Positions 9,956-20,166 of a stretch of DNA of 64,000 nt are shown here, piece after piece. Where the stretch lies: the NCBI RefSeq assembly GCF_905120475.1, contig NZ_CAJHOE010000004.1, positions 85,810 to 149,809 on the forward strand, given 5' to 3'. How positions within the stretch are numbered: position 1 is the first letter of the stretch; every line of letters begins with the position of its first letter. This stretch comes from Campylobacter suis (GTDB taxonomy: Bacteria; Campylobacterota; Campylobacteria; Campylobacterales; Campylobacteraceae). The notes under the pieces are model-generated. The model made no database searches, was not told where the DNA came from, and worked only from the letters and a program-made list of their open reading frames with translations. The translations under genes were made by a program, and so were the position numbers.

Positions 9956-10531
9956 ATGAGTAAAATTTACATTTACGGCTCTAGCGGACATGGGCTTGTG
10001 GTGGCTGATATCGCCAAAAATTTGGGGTATAGCGAGATAGTTTTTTTAGATGATAAAAGCGATATGAAGTTTAGCCAAGAACTGCCAAAAGCTGATATAT
10101 TTATCGCTGTCGGAGATAATAAAACTCGTGAAATTTTACAAAAGAAGGTTGAAAGTGCTGGATTTAACGTGGTTAGTTTGGTTCATAAAAGTGCGGTTTT
10201 AAGTCCAAGTACCGTGATAGAACGCGGAGTGGTTATCATGCCAAATGCCGTGATAAACGCAAAAGCCGTGATAAAACGCGGTGCTATCATCAATACTGGT
10301 GCGATCATTGAGCATGAGTGTGTGGTGGGTGAGTTTGCTCATATCAGCCCAAACACAGCCATTGCTGGAAATGTAAAAGTAGGATCCAGAACGCACATCG
10401 GTATCGGTTCAAGTGTTATTCAAGGAATAAGTATCGGCAAGGACTGCACTATCGGTGCTGGCAGTGTAGTTGTGCGAGATTTACCAGATACCATAACGGC
10501 GTATGGAGTGCCAGCTAGAGTTAAGAGATAG
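9956..10531 (+). CDS. pglD: PglD UDP-4-amino-sugar N-acetyltransferase
   Basis: 191 aa. The N-terminal Rossmann-like part begins IYIYGSSGHGLVVADIA and reads FIAVGDNKTREIL, then a left-handed beta helix of imperfect hexapeptide repeats runs from about residue 90 to 175 and ends ITAYGVPARVKR. His120 in IEHECVVGEF corresponds to the catalytic His of the family. PglD acetylates UDP-4-amino-4,6-dideoxy-GlcNAc to UDP-diNAc-bacillosamine using acetyl-CoA. In C. jejuni pglE follows directly; here a terminator-like hairpin and about 670 bases of other sequence intervene, so pglE and pglF need their own promoter. Confidence 0.95.
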   Translation: MSKIYIYGSSGHGLVVADIAKNLGYSEIVFLDDKSDMKFSQELPKADIFIAVGDNKTREILQKKVESAGFNVVSLVHKSAVLSPSTVIERGVVIMPNAVINAKAVIKRGAIINTGAIIEHECVVGEFAHISPNTAIAGNVKVGSRTHIGIGSSVIQGISIGKDCTIGAGSVVVRDLPDTITAYGVPARVKR

Positions 10532-10536
10532 AAAAC

Positions 10537-10557
10537 TGTGTAGCCATATGCCACACA
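10537..10557. terminator. Terminator-like hairpin between convergent pglD and remnant gene
   Basis: TGTGT (10537-10541) pairs with ACACA (10553-10557), continued by GC/GC inside after one mismatch, with a five-base loop. A T-rich tail (ATTTAGTTATTTTT) follows on the plus strand and AGTTTTC on the minus strand. It lies in the 32-base gap between the pglD stop and the end of the oppositely oriented gene, so it may stop transcription from both sides. Confidence 0.55.
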
Positions 10558-10563
10558 ATTTAG

Positions 10564-10866
10564 TTATTTTTCACCGCAGTCAAAGACCTGTGCGTTAAGT
10601 CTATATGAGCGTATAAGACCTATCTCATGCTCTGTGCAATTCACAGGTCTATTTGCTTGCATGCAAACTGCTTTTTCATTAAAAATTCTAAGCATTATTC
10701 GCTTATTTGCACCAACAACTTGTGAGGCTGTGTTTTTAGCATCATTTATCGCACTATCTCTTAGAGTTTGCAAATTTGCACCCACGGCACCAAGCACAGT
10801 ATCGCTTCTGCCTCCTATCTCACCTAAAACGGTGCAGTTATAAGGCGTGCTTCTAGCTATTGTCAC
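10564..10866 (-). pseudogene. Truncated DUF4156/RcsF-like lipoprotein gene
   Basis: The 100-aa frame reads from a GTG at 10866; the same frame continues upstream as RYATKLHQEAVG until a TAG near 10910. NCTVLGEIGG near residue 10, the LR--AINDAKN segment and paired cysteines near 68, 76 and 97 resemble small outer-membrane lipoproteins of the DUF4156/RcsF type (typically C-x-LGE-x-G, then a GAN motif). Such proteins start with a lipoprotein signal peptide and lipobox Cys, which is missing here: the conserved-looking part starts right after it would have ended. I infer loss of the 5' end. It is antisense to the pgl genes and lies between pglD and pglE. An oppositely oriented 69-aa frame over it is a shadow. 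Confidence 0.55.
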
Positions 10867-10925
10867 GCCAACTGCTTCTTGATGTAATTTGGTAGCATAT
10901 CTCTTGAAAAAAAACTAAGCGAGAT

Positions 10926-11111
10926 ATGGCGTATCATCTTGATATAGATGTCGCTACACTTTATAACTGGCGTAAAAACAAGCCAAATTTATATCGTATC
11001 GTAATGCTTGGGTTTAAATTTGATGAAGCCATACAACAGAGCAAATCAAACTACGAAGAACTATCAAAAATCGATGATATCATAAAAGAAGATATCGCTA
11101 AAAAGTCCTAA
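10926..11111 (+). CDS. Small helix-turn-helix protein, possibly 5'-truncated
   Basis: 61 aa from ATG 10926. DIDVATLYNWRKNKPNLYRIV at residues 7-27 looks like the recognition helix part of a transposase/phage-type HTH (the ATLYNW-K-KP pattern is common in small Campylobacter HTH proteins), followed by an acidic-basic C-terminal tail. The frame is open upstream for about 13 more codons (SLEKKTKRD before the Met) with no better start, and there is no clear Shine-Dalgarno sequence, so the beginning may be lost. It faces away from the truncated lipoprotein gene only about 60 bases away. Function unknown; whether it is expressed is uncertain. Confidence 0.45.
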   Translation: MAYHLDIDVATLYNWRKNKPNLYRIVMLGFKFDEAIQQSKSNYEELSKIDDIIKEDIAKKS

Positions 11112-11169
11112 ATTTCTACCATAAAACACAAAAATTTCAAAAAATAATTTAAAATTAAATATTAAGTGC

Positions 11170-11175
11170 TAAAAT
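11170..11175 (+). promoter_or_regulatory. Probable promoter -10 for pglE-pglF-pglG
   Basis: TGCTAAAAT at 11167-11175 is an extended -10 of the Campylobacter housekeeping type, 26 bases upstream of the pglE start, preceded by AT-rich sequence with spaced T/A runs and no -35, as usual in this genus. Predicted start of transcription is near 11182; TTTTTAAGGAAAA supplies the ribosome site. The promoter would be needed because the pglD side is blocked by an insertion and a hairpin. Confidence 0.5.
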
Positions 11176-11183
11176 TCACCTAA

Positions 11184-12292
<1,109 letters not shown>

Positions 12293-12293
<1 letters not shown>

Positions 12294-14086
12294 TGAGTGA
12301 CTTTCAGGCGGTATTTAAGGCGACTAAACTAAAGCGTTTAGTGTTTTTTGTTCTTGCTGATACTTTGATATTTGTAGCATCTATATATTTTGCATATTTG
12401 CTTAGATTTAATGGAAATATCCCCGAAATTTTTTATAATGGACTTTTTGTCACGATGGGGCTGTTGGTTGTTTTTAAGCTTGTTTTTATGTGGATCTTTA
12501 AAATTTATAAGGTGCCTTGGAGATTTTTTGGACTAAATGAGGCGCGCAAAATTTTCCTAGCACACATTTGTGCAACTGTGCTTTTTAGTGTGATATATTT
12601 CATAGTGCAAGATTATCTAAATCCATATCCTCAAAGCGTTATCTCGATAGATCTTTTGATATCTTGTCTTATGGTGGGAGCTTTAAGAATTTCAAAGCGT
12701 ATGTTTCTTGACTTTTCGACAAAACCGCATAAGGGCGAGCCTTGCATAGTCTTTGGCGCAACAACAAAGGCTATACATGTTTTAAACGGACTAAGGCAGG
12801 GATATCTTGATTATTATGCGGTGGGTGTAGTTGATGGTAGAGCAGATCTTATCGGCACATATTGTGATGGTTTTTTGGTTCAAGATAAGGTAGAAATTCC
12901 GGCTATTATAAAAGAGTACAATGTAAAAACTGCCATCATCGCACTTGCTCTAAGTCAAGATGATTTACAAGTTATCTTTGATGAGCTAACAAGTTATGGA
13001 ATTCGCGATGTAAAGATGTTTTCGCTTGTTGAAAATGAGCCGATAAAAGATATATCTATCGAGGATCTTTTGGCGCGAAAACCAAAAGATTTAGATCCTC
13101 AAATCATCGCAAATTTCTTAAAAGATAAAGTCGCACTCGTAACTGGGGCTGGCGGTAGTATCGGAAGTGAGATATGCAAACAATGTTTAAAATTTGGCGT
13201 TAAACAGCTTATAATGGTTGATCATAGCGAGTATAATCTTTATAAGATCGCAGAAGACACAAAAGATGTAAGAACCGTTAGTAAGTTAGTAAATATCATA
13301 AATTTTGATGAACTAAAGGCTATTTTTTATGAGTTTAAACCAGAGATAGTTTTACATGCAGCTGCTTATAAGCATGTTCCTCTTTGTGAGCTAAACCCGC
13401 GCTCAGCCGTTGAAAATAATATCATGGGAACAAAACATGTTATAGATCTATCAAAATACTATGGCGTAAAAAAAGTTGTGATGATAAGCTCAGATAAGGC
13501 TGTTCGTCCAACAAACATAATGGGCACAACAAAGCGCGTTTGCGAACTTTATGCACTAAATTCAAACCAACAAGGCGTATGCGAGATAGTTTGTGTTCGC
13601 TTTGGAAATGTACTTGGTTCATCTGGTTCAGTTATACCAAAATTTAAAGAGCAGATAGCTAAAAACAAACCACTAAGTGTTACGCACCCTGATATTACGC
13701 GCTATTTTATGCTAACAAGTGAGGCTTGCCAGCTTGTCTTGCAGGCTGCTTCTATTGCAAATGGGGGCGAACTTTTTGTGCTTGATATGGGCGAACCTAT
13801 AAAGATAGTTGATCTTGCCAAAAAGATGCTTATACTCTCTAAAAAAGAGCATCTCGGGATAGAATTTGTTGGGCTTAGAACTGGAGAAAAGCTTTATGAA
13901 GAGCTGCTTATAAATGCTGATGACGCAAAGACAAAGTTTGAAAGCATATTTGTAACACGCTCAGATCCATATGATTTAGAGCTTTTAAATGCCCAGATAA
14001 AAGAGCTTTTAACTCTTGAAAATGCTCAAATTTCAGCTGCACTTAAAAACATAGTGCCTGAGTTTAACCATGCATTAAATAACTAA
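12293..14086 (+). CDS. pglF: PglF UDP-GlcNAc C4/C6-dehydratase
   Basis: 597 aa from ATG 12293 (TGATG overlap with pglE; the TTG at 12290 is unneeded). Four N-terminal membrane helices (about residues 15-130), a CoA-binding-like Rossmann segment, then a soluble SDR domain with [15 protein letters not shown] near 283-297, [26 protein letters not shown] near 399-415 and [15 protein letters not shown]. It belongs to the membrane-bound nucleoside-diphosphate-sugar dehydratases (PglF/CapD/FlaA1-like) and makes UDP-4-keto-6-deoxy-GlcNAc, the first step of bacillosamine synthesis. The classical catalytic Tyr is replaced by Met in the MGTTK motif, which is normal for this subfamily. Confidence 0.95.
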
Positions 14087-14099
14087 AAAAGGATAAAAT

Positions 14100-14996
14100 T
14101 TGGTCATAAAAGATATACAACGCTTTAGTGAGATACGATATAAAGCAAGAGCTTACATTTTCTACCTTTTTGAGCGAAATTTACCAAACCATCTGCCTGG
14201 TGTTTCAGTCCAAAGTATAAAAGAGGGTTTTGAGAAGATAACACAAGAAATTCCAAGCTTTGATGCTTACTATATACTTGATAAAAATGGAGTTCAAATA
14301 GGCGACAGCGTAAGTATAAATCCATCAAACGCTGAGCGCGAAACAAAAAGTCATATAAACAATGCCTATTATTACCGCGTAATGCGTGAAAAAACACCAG
14401 TTTTAAGCGATCCATATCCTTCAAATTTAAACGGCACGCTATGTGTTACCGCAAGTATGCCGATATTTAATGATAAAAATGAGCTTTTATATATAGCTTG
14501 TCTTGATATTTCGCTTATAAATTTGCTAAAGATAGTTGATACTGGTGTTATTGAAAACTATTTTGGTAAATTTTTAAAATTTGTATATACTCTATTTTGC
14601 GGTGCGCTTTTTATCATCTGTGCTTTTTTGTTTGGCTATGCGGTCAAAAGTTTTCTTTCAAAAAGTATCCATCATATAGATATTGAAGAGGTTTTTGCAT
14701 CGACCATTATCCTTACGCTAGCACTTGCTATATTTGACCTGGTTAAGACTATATTTGAAGAAGAGGTTATCGGGCGAGGTCATAATGAAGATACATTGCT
14801 GTATAAGACTATGGTGCGATTTATTGGCTCTATCATCATTGCACTTGCGATTGAGGCACTTATGCTTGTCTTTAAATTTGCCATCACCGCTCCTGAAAAT
14901 ATAATAAATGCGATATATCTAATAGGCGGTGTTGCGATGCTTATGATAGCGCTTAGTGTTTATTTATTTAGTGTGAAAAAACAGGTTATTAAATGA
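14100..14996 (+). CDS. pglG: PglG-like membrane protein with extracytoplasmic sensor-like domain
   Basis: 298 aa. The start is TTG at 14100, supported by AAAAAAGGATAAAAT just upstream. Residues 1-150 are soluble and look like a PDC/Cache-type fold (YYILDKNGVQIGDSVSIN, YYYRVMREKTPVLSDPY, CVTASMPIF, LLYIACLDISL), followed by four or so membrane helices from about residue 158. Length and position match C. jejuni PglG, a member of the locus whose exact role is not established. Because there is no membrane segment before the Cache-like part, its topology is hard to state. It overlaps hisH by four bases. Confidence 0.8.
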   Translation: MVIKDIQRFSEIRYKARAYIFYLFERNLPNHLPGVSVQSIKEGFEKITQEIPSFDAYYILDKNGVQIGDSVSINPSNAERETKSHINNAYYYRVMREKTPVLSDPYPSNLNGTLCVTASMPIFNDKNELLYIACLDISLINLLKIVDTGVIENYFGKFLKFVYTLFCGALFIICAFLFGYAVKSFLSKSIHHIDIEEVFASTIILTLALAIFDLVKTIFEEEVIGRGHNEDTLLYKTMVRFIGSIIIALAIEALMLVFKFAITAPENIINAIYLIGGVAMLMIALSVYLFSVKKQVIK

Positions 14997-15604
14997 TAGC
15001 TATTATTGACTATGGTGCTGGGAATATACAAAGCGTTATGAATGCTTTTGAAAAGATAGGCGCTAAAGCTACGCTTGTTAGCGATGCGGATAAACTAAAG
15101 AGCTATGACAAACTTATTTTGCCTGGAGTTGGCGCATTTTCAGAGGCAATGCAAAGATTAAAAAGTGCAAATTTAGACGAAGCTATAAAGGATTTTGTCG
15201 CTAGCTCAAAGCCTTTTTTGGGAATTTGTCTTGGTATGCAGCTGCTTTTTGATCAGAGTGATGAGTTTGGTTTTAGTGCTGGACTTGGGCTAATAAGTGG
15301 CAAGGTTGTAAAATTTCAAAATGATAAATTTATAACCCCACTTAAAGTTCCTCATGTTGGCTGGAATACGGTAAATTTTAAAAAACAAACTGCGATAAAT
15401 AAAGGTTTAAAAGATAGCGAGTATTTTTACTTTGTGCATAGTTTTCACGCTGTTTGTGAAGATGATGTTGTTCTTGGCGTTAGCAAATATGGCTATAACT
15501 TTATCTCTGCTGTTGCAAAGGATAATGTTTTTGGCTTTCAGCCTCACCCTGAAAAAAGTCATGATACTGGACTTAAAATTTTAAAGAACTTTAAGGAGCT
15601 TTGA
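14993..15604 (+). CDS. hisH: Imidazole glycerol phosphate synthase, glutaminase subunit HisH
   Basis: 203 aa class I glutamine amidotransferase. [12 protein letters not shown] opens the protein, the nucleophile Cys is at about residue 79 in [13 protein letters not shown], and the His-Glu pair is in [10 protein letters not shown] near 184. It releases ammonia for HisF to form IGP and AICAR in histidine synthesis; hisF is not in this window. The ATG overlaps the pglG stop (ATGA) and its own stop overlaps hisA, so histidine genes are tacked on to the glycosylation transcript. HisH-like proteins also serve in some sugar amidation pathways, but the pairing with hisA makes the histidine role far more likely. 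Confidence 0.93.
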   Translation: MIAIIDYGAGNIQSVMNAFEKIGAKATLVSDADKLKSYDKLILPGVGAFSEAMQRLKSANLDEAIKDFVASSKPFLGICLGMQLLFDQSDEFGFSAGLGLISGKVVKFQNDKFITPLKVPHVGWNTVNFKKQTAINKGLKDSEYFYFVHSFHAVCEDDVVLGVSKYGYNFISAVAKDNVFGFQPHPEKSHDTGLKILKNFKEL

Positions 15605-16314
15605 TGGAAATTTTCCCTGCTATAGATTTAAAAGATGGCAAAGCAGTAAGGTTAAGTAAGGGCGATATGGCTACTGCAAAAGTGTATTCAGATAGGCCTT
15701 GGGAGCTGGCAAAAGAGTTTGAACAAATGGGCGCAAAGTGGCTTCATGTAGTTGATCTTGATGGTGCATTTGCTGGAGATGTTATAAATTTTGAAGTTAT
15801 AAAAAAGATAGTAAGTTCAACAAATTTGCAGGTGCAAGTCGGCGGTGGCATAAGAGATGAAGGTCGCATAAATAGATATCTTGATATGGGAGTTAGTCGT
15901 GTTATTTTGGGCTCTGTGGCACTTAAAGATCCAAATTTTGTGAGAGAAATGGCAAAGGCTTATCCTATAGTTGTTGGTATTGACGCAAAAAACGGCTATG
16001 TGGCGACCGAGGGCTGGGCTGATGTAAGTGATATGCCTGCGGTTGATCTTGCTAGAGAATTTGCTAACGCTGGAGTAAGGGCGATAATTTGCACAGATAT
16101 TAGTAAAGATGGTATGCTTGGTGGGGTAAATTTAGATTTTACGCTTCAAATAGCAAGAACAAGTGGCGTTGAGACGATAGCAAGTGGTGGCGTAAGCTCT
16201 TTTGAAGATGTTTTGGAGCTAAAAAACAGTAGTGAGATGGGCGGTGTTATTGTTGGTAAGGCTTTTTATGAAGGTAAAATCGACTTAAAAAGAGCTTTTA
16301 AATCACTTTTATAA
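15604..16314 (+). CDS. hisA: Phosphoribosylformimino-AICAR isomerase HisA
   Basis: 236 aa TIM barrel from ATG 15604, sharing one base with the hisH stop; the TTG at 15601 is a needless extension. [16 protein letters not shown] contains the first catalytic Asp, HVVDLDGAF and [10 protein letters not shown] follow, [11 protein letters not shown] holds the second catalytic Asp and [10 protein letters not shown] binds the second phosphate. It performs the Amadori rearrangement in histidine synthesis, making the substrate of HisH/HisF. Confidence 0.95.
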   Translation: MEIFPAIDLKDGKAVRLSKGDMATAKVYSDRPWELAKEFEQMGAKWLHVVDLDGAFAGDVINFEVIKKIVSSTNLQVQVGGGIRDEGRINRYLDMGVSRVILGSVALKDPNFVREMAKAYPIVVGIDAKNGYVATEGWADVSDMPAVDLAREFANAGVRAIICTDISKDGMLGGVNLDFTLQIARTSGVETIASGGVSSFEDVLELKNSSEMGGVIVGKAFYEGKIDLKRAFKSLL

Positions 16315-16382
16315 ATTTTAAAGCTTTAATCAATATAAAATTTGCTAGAATATAGTAATTTTTTCTTACAAAGGATATGATT

Positions 16383-16748
16383 GTGAAAATTTTGGTTGTA
16401 GATGATAGCTCAACTATGAGAAGAATTATTAAAAACACACTACAAAGACTTGGACATGAAGAGGTCTTAGAAGCTGAACATGGAGTTGAGGCTTGGGCTT
16501 TGCTAGGACAACATCCAGATGTGCAAGTTCTTGTAACTGACTGGAATATGCCAGAGATGAACGGACTTGAGCTTGTGAAAAAAGTACGCGCAGAGTCAAA
16601 ATATGCAGATATGCCTATCATTATGGTTACAACTGAGGGTGGTAAGGCTGAGGTTATTACGGCTTTAAAAGCTGGGGTAAATAACTATATAGTTAAGCCA
16701 TTTACGCCGCAAGTTTTAAAAGAAAAACTTGAAGATGTTCTTGGCTAA
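16383..16748 (+). CDS. cheY: Chemotaxis response regulator CheY
   Basis: 121 aa with the start chosen at GTG 16383. The upstream ATG at 16377 leaves only one base after the AAGGA ribosome site (16371-16375), while the GTG lies seven bases away and gives the family-typical beginning (M)KILVVDDSSTMRR. Single receiver domain: acidic pair in VVDD, phosphoacceptor D53 in LVTDWNMPEM, Thr in MVTTEGG and Lys in YIVKPFTP. Phospho-CheY binds the flagellar switch to change rotation. A likely -10 (TAGAATATAGTAAT) precedes it. Its TAA shares a base with the prmA ATG, the same arrangement as in C. jejuni. Confidence 0.95.
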   Translation: MKILVVDDSSTMRRIIKNTLQRLGHEEVLEAEHGVEAWALLGQHPDVQVLVTDWNMPEMNGLELVKKVRAESKYADMPIIMVTTEGGKAEVITALKAGVNNYIVKPFTPQVLKEKLEDVLG

Positions 16749-17572
16749 TGAGGGATAAATTTTACGAACTGAGCATAAAAAGCTCTAATTTTTATGATGA
16801 AATTTTGGAGCTTCTCTTCTCGTTTGGTATTACTTGTGTAGAGGAAAAAGATGGCGAGATACTTGTACGAGACGAGGAAGATCTAAGCCACATAGGGTGG
16901 GGGGTTTGCGAGTATATTACAAAACTCTCGTCGCATTTTGGTGTTTTAAATGACTTAAAAACTCAGATACTTCAAAAAGATAACAAAGACTGGATAAACG
17001 AGTATAAGAGCGGCGTAAAGCCAGTTGCTTTGGGAAAATTTTATATTCGTCCAAGCTGGGAAGCTCAAGATGATAGTTTAGAAAACATCGTTATAGATCC
17101 AGCTTTAGCGTTTGGTTCAGGACACCATGAAAGCACCAGCTCTTGTTTGCTTTTTTTGCAAAAATATGCTAAAAGTGGCGATCTTGCGCTAGATGTTGGG
17201 TGTGGAAGCGGGATTTTAAGTATAGCGTTGGCAAAGCTTGGCTGTATCGTACAAGCATGCGACACAGATGAGCTTGCAACACAAAGTAGCCAGCAAAATG
17301 CTCTTTTAAACAAAGTACAGTTAGATAAAATTTGGACTGGCTCTATCTCAAATTTGGAACAAAAATATGACATTGTTGTGGCAAATATCATAGCAGATGT
17401 TATTTTTATGCTAAAAAAAGATTTAAAAAATATTTTAAAAAATGGTGCATACTTACTACTTTCAGGTATTTTGCAAAAATATGAAGAGCGGATACTTGCA
17501 GACTTTGCTGACCTTGAGCTTGTTGAGAAAAAACAGGTGAATGATTGGGTTAGTTTTGTCTTTAAAAAGTAA
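16748..17572 (+). CDS. prmA: Ribosomal protein L11 methyltransferase PrmA
   Basis: 274 aa. The N-terminal substrate-binding part is followed by a class I SAM methyltransferase domain: DPALAFGSGHHEST near 117-130, LDVGCGSGILSIAL near 148-161 as the SAM loop, and VVANIIADV as the NPPF-like motif IV of PrmA. It trimethylates lysines and the N-terminus of L11. A run of six Gs occurs near 16900 in the gene but is short for a phase-variable tract. It is translationally linked to cheY and lies 15 bases before ftsH. Confidence 0.92.
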   Translation: MRDKFYELSIKSSNFYDEILELLFSFGITCVEEKDGEILVRDEEDLSHIGWGVCEYITKLSSHFGVLNDLKTQILQKDNKDWINEYKSGVKPVALGKFYIRPSWEAQDDSLENIVIDPALAFGSGHHESTSSCLLFLQKYAKSGDLALDVGCGSGILSIALAKLGCIVQACDTDELATQSSQQNALLNKVQLDKIWTGSISNLEQKYDIVVANIIADVIFMLKKDLKNILKNGAYLLLSGILQKYEERILADFADLELVEKKQVNDWVSFVFKK

Positions 17573-17587
17573 AATTTAAGGAAAATA

Positions 17588-19543
17588 ATGAATCAAAATT
17601 CTCAAAATAAAAACAATGGCAATGGTGGCGGATTTTTTAATAAAAATCCAATATTCATCTTTGCTATTTTTGCGATTGTTATAGTTTTAGTTTTTAGAAG
17701 TTTAACTGGCGATAGTATCGGCAATATGGGGATTGATGGTGGTACAAACTCTACCAAAAATGTCTCATATTCAGAGCTAAAGGCGATGGTTTCTGGCAAG
17801 CAGATCGCAAAGGTTGAAATTTCAGATGGAACTATACGCGCTTTAGGAACTAACCAAAATATATACATAACAAGGCGTATTCACTCAGACCCTACCTTTA
17901 TCCCGCTTCTTGATAGCGTAGGTGTTGAGTATAAAGCGTATAATGATACAAACTGGCTCGCAGAGCTAATGTTTTCATGGGTGTTGCCTGTGTTTATATT
18001 TTTTGGAATTTGGATGTTTCTTGCTAGTCGTATGCAAAAAAATATGGGCGGAGGCATTCTTGGTATTGGAAGTGCAAAAAAGTTAATAAACTCAGAGAAG
18101 CCGACTGTAAAATTTGATGATGTTGCTGGTGTTGAAGAGGCAAAAGAGGAAGTTGTAGAGATAGTTGATTATCTTAAAAATCCTGATAAATACCTTCGTC
18201 TCGGTGCGAAAATTCCAAAAGGAATTTTGCTAGTAGGACCTCCTGGTACTGGCAAGACCCTACTTGCAAGAGCTGTAGCTGGCGAGGCTGATGTGCCGTT
18301 TTTTTCTATGTCAGCTTCAAGTTTTATAGAGATGTTTGTGGGTGTTGGTGCAAGTCGTGTTCGTGATCTTTTTGAAAGTGCAAAAAAAGAGAGCCCAGCC
18401 ATAGTATTTATAGATGAGATAGATGCTATTGGAAAGAGTAGAAATTCTGGTCCTATGGGTGGAAACGATGAGCGCGAACAAACTCTTAACCAGTTGCTTT
18501 CTGAGATGGATGGCTTTGGTGCGGATAAATTGCCTGTTATCGTTATAGCAGCTACAAACCGCCCAGAAGTACTTGATGCCGCACTTTTAAGACCTGGTCG
18601 TTTTGACCGCCAAGTTCTGGTAGATAAGCCAGATTTTAAGGGCAGGATAGATATATTAAAAGTCCATATGAAAGATGTAAAAATTTCAAAAAATGTTGAT
18701 CTTGACGAGATTGGAAGGCTTACAACAGGTCTAGCTGGTGCAGATCTTCAAAATATCATAAACGAAGCAGCCCTTTTAGCTGGCAGAAGTTCAAAACCAG
18801 AGGTCGAGCAAGCTGATCTTATAGAGGCTGTGGAGCGCTCTATCGCTGGACTTGAGAAAAAATCACGCCGCGTAAATGAAAAAGAAAAACGCATTGTTAC
18901 CTATCATGAAAGCGGACATGCACTTATAGCAGAGGTTACTAAAGGCGCAAAACGGGTTACAAAGGTTTCGGTTGTTCCGCGTGGCTTAGCTGCGCTTGGA
19001 TATACGCTAAATCGTCCAGAAGAGAATAAATTTTTGATGCAAAAACATGAGCTTATCGCTGAAGTTGATGTTTTACTTGGCGGAAGAGCAGCTGAAGAGG
19101 TCTTTATAAAAGAAATTTCAACTGGTGCTAGCAATGATCTTGAGCGTGCGACTGATATATTTAAGTCTATGATTAGTATGTATGGTATGAGTGAAGTTGC
19201 AGGGCTTATGGTGCTTGAAAAGCAGCGTAGCAATTTCCTTGGTGGTCAAACTATTAAAGATTATAGTGATAAAACTGCGCAAATGGTTGATGATACGGTA
19301 AAAGAGATGCTAAAAGAGCGTTACGAAGCAGTTTTAGAAACGCTAAAAACATATAGCGGGGCTATTGAGAATATGGTAAGTGCGCTTTATGAGAGCGAAA
19401 CTATCGAGGGCGATAAGGTACGTGAGATTATTAGAAATTTTGAGCAAGAAAATGGGCTTGAAAGTAGGCTTGTTGAAGATGATGATAAAAAGAGCCAAAA
19501 AGAGCCAAAAGATGAAGCTGCTCAGGAGACCAAGGGCGAGTAA
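17588..19543 (+). CDS. ftsH: Membrane-bound ATP-dependent zinc protease FtsH
   Basis: 651 aa. Two membrane helices (about residues 19-37 and 122-142) flank a periplasmic domain. AAA+ ATPase: Walker A GPPGTGKT near 217-224, Walker [12 protein letters not shown], second region of homology [20 protein letters not shown]. Peptidase: HESGH at about 440-444, with the third zinc ligand in the downstream ASNDLERAT region. It degrades misfolded membrane and short-lived proteins at the inner membrane. The acidic tail is typical. The stop overlaps the next ATG by one base. Confidence 0.97.
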   Translation: MNQNSQNKNNGNGGGFFNKNPIFIFAIFAIVIVLVFRSLTGDSIGNMGIDGGTNSTKNVSYSELKAMVSGKQIAKVEISDGTIRALGTNQNIYITRRIHSDPTFIPLLDSVGVEYKAYNDTNWLAELMFSWVLPVFIFFGIWMFLASRMQKNMGGGILGIGSAKKLINSEKPTVKFDDVAGVEEAKEEVVEIVDYLKNPDKYLRLGAKIPKGILLVGPPGTGKTLLARAVAGEADVPFFSMSASSFIEMFVGVGASRVRDLFESAKKESPAIVFIDEIDAIGKSRNSGPMGGNDEREQTLNQLLSEMDGFGADKLPVIVIAATNRPEVLDAALLRPGRFDRQVLVDKPDFKGRIDILKVHMKDVKISKNVDLDEIGRLTTGLAGADLQNIINEAALLAGRSSKPEVEQADLIEAVERSIAGLEKKSRRVNEKEKRIVTYHESGHALIAEVTKGAKRVTKVSVVPRGLAALGYTLNRPEENKFLMQKHELIAEVDVLLGGRAAEEVFIKEISTGASNDLERATDIFKSMISMYGMSEVAGLMVLEKQRSNFLGGQTIKDYSDKTAQMVDDTVKEMLKERYEAVLETLKTYSGAIENMVSALYESETIEGDKVREIIRNFEQENGLESRLVEDDDKKSQKEPKDEAAQETKGE

Positions 19544-20166
19544 TGCAATATATATCAAAATACGGCTACAAGTATATTATCATAACACTTATACTAATGC
19601 TTGTATCTTTAAATTTTGATATATTTGAGTGTTTTTTTATATTTATTTTTATAGCTTGTGTTATCTTTTTTAGGGAGCGAAAAAACAGCATAAAGTCAAC
19701 AGATGAGACACAAATTTTAGCTCCCATTGACGGAAAAATTTTAGAAATTTCAAAGGCTGAGCTTGAGGGTAAGCAATATACAAGACTTACCATCTTAAAG
19801 TCTTTGTGTGGAGTTGGTGTTGTTTATGCTCCATTTTCTGCCCAGCAAGCTACTTTAAGGCAAAGACACGGTCTGTTTTTGTGCTCATATATGAAAATTT
19901 CATCAGCCTTAAACGAAAAAGCAATATACTTTTTTCAAAATAATGGATTAAAATTTGCAATGCGACTTGTCGCTGGAGAGCTTTCTCGTAGCCTTGAGGT
20001 TCAAAATGTTTCTAGTTTTGTAAAAGGCGATGAGTTGGGTTTTCTTGGAAGTGGTAAGATTGTGTTATTTTTACCACTTGAGAGTAAAATTTGTGTTAGT
20101 GTAGGCGAGAAAATTCGTAGCCTTAGTACGCTTGGATATTTAGAAAAGGTAGCAGTAAATGAATAA
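19543..20166 (+). CDS. Phosphatidylserine decarboxylase-related protein
   Basis: 207 aa: two adjacent N-terminal membrane helices (residues 9-43) and a soluble domain. ILAPIDGKILEIS resembles the beta-sheet entry of Psd enzymes, and GFLGSGKIVLFLP matches the proenzyme cleavage site, where the Ser of Gly-Ser becomes the pyruvoyl group. The region that normally reads DVH-x-x-RAP appears here as VGVVYAPFS, so the Asp-His pair used for self-cleavage is not seen. It is followed at once by pssA, which makes phosphatidylserine, so a link to phospholipid synthesis is clear. It may be a noncatalytic relative; C. jejuni has a similar gene at the same place. Confidence 0.7.
   Translation: MQYISKYGYKYIIITLILMLVSLNFDIFECFFIFIFIACVIFFRERKNSIKSTDETQILAPIDGKILEISKAELEGKQYTRLTILKSLCGVGVVYAPFSAQQATLRQRHGLFLCSYMKISSALNEKAIYFFQNNGLKFAMRLVAGELSRSLEVQNVSSFVKGDELGFLGSGKIVLFLPLESKICVSVGEKIRSLSTLGYLEKVAVNE

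Noticed and set aside
10634..10843. 69-aa plus-strand ORF over the lipoprotein remnant
   Set aside because: It is antisense to a frame with recognisable family features and has no ribosome site.
14993..16314. HisH as a sugar-amidation (LPS/flagellin) amidotransferase because it abuts pgl
   Set aside because: Direct overlap with hisA makes the histidine pathway the simplest reading.
16895..16910. G6 run in prmA (and a similar one in leuA near 22214) as a phase-variable tract
   Set aside because: Campylobacter contingency tracts are usually eight or more Gs, and both genes are intact housekeeping genes.
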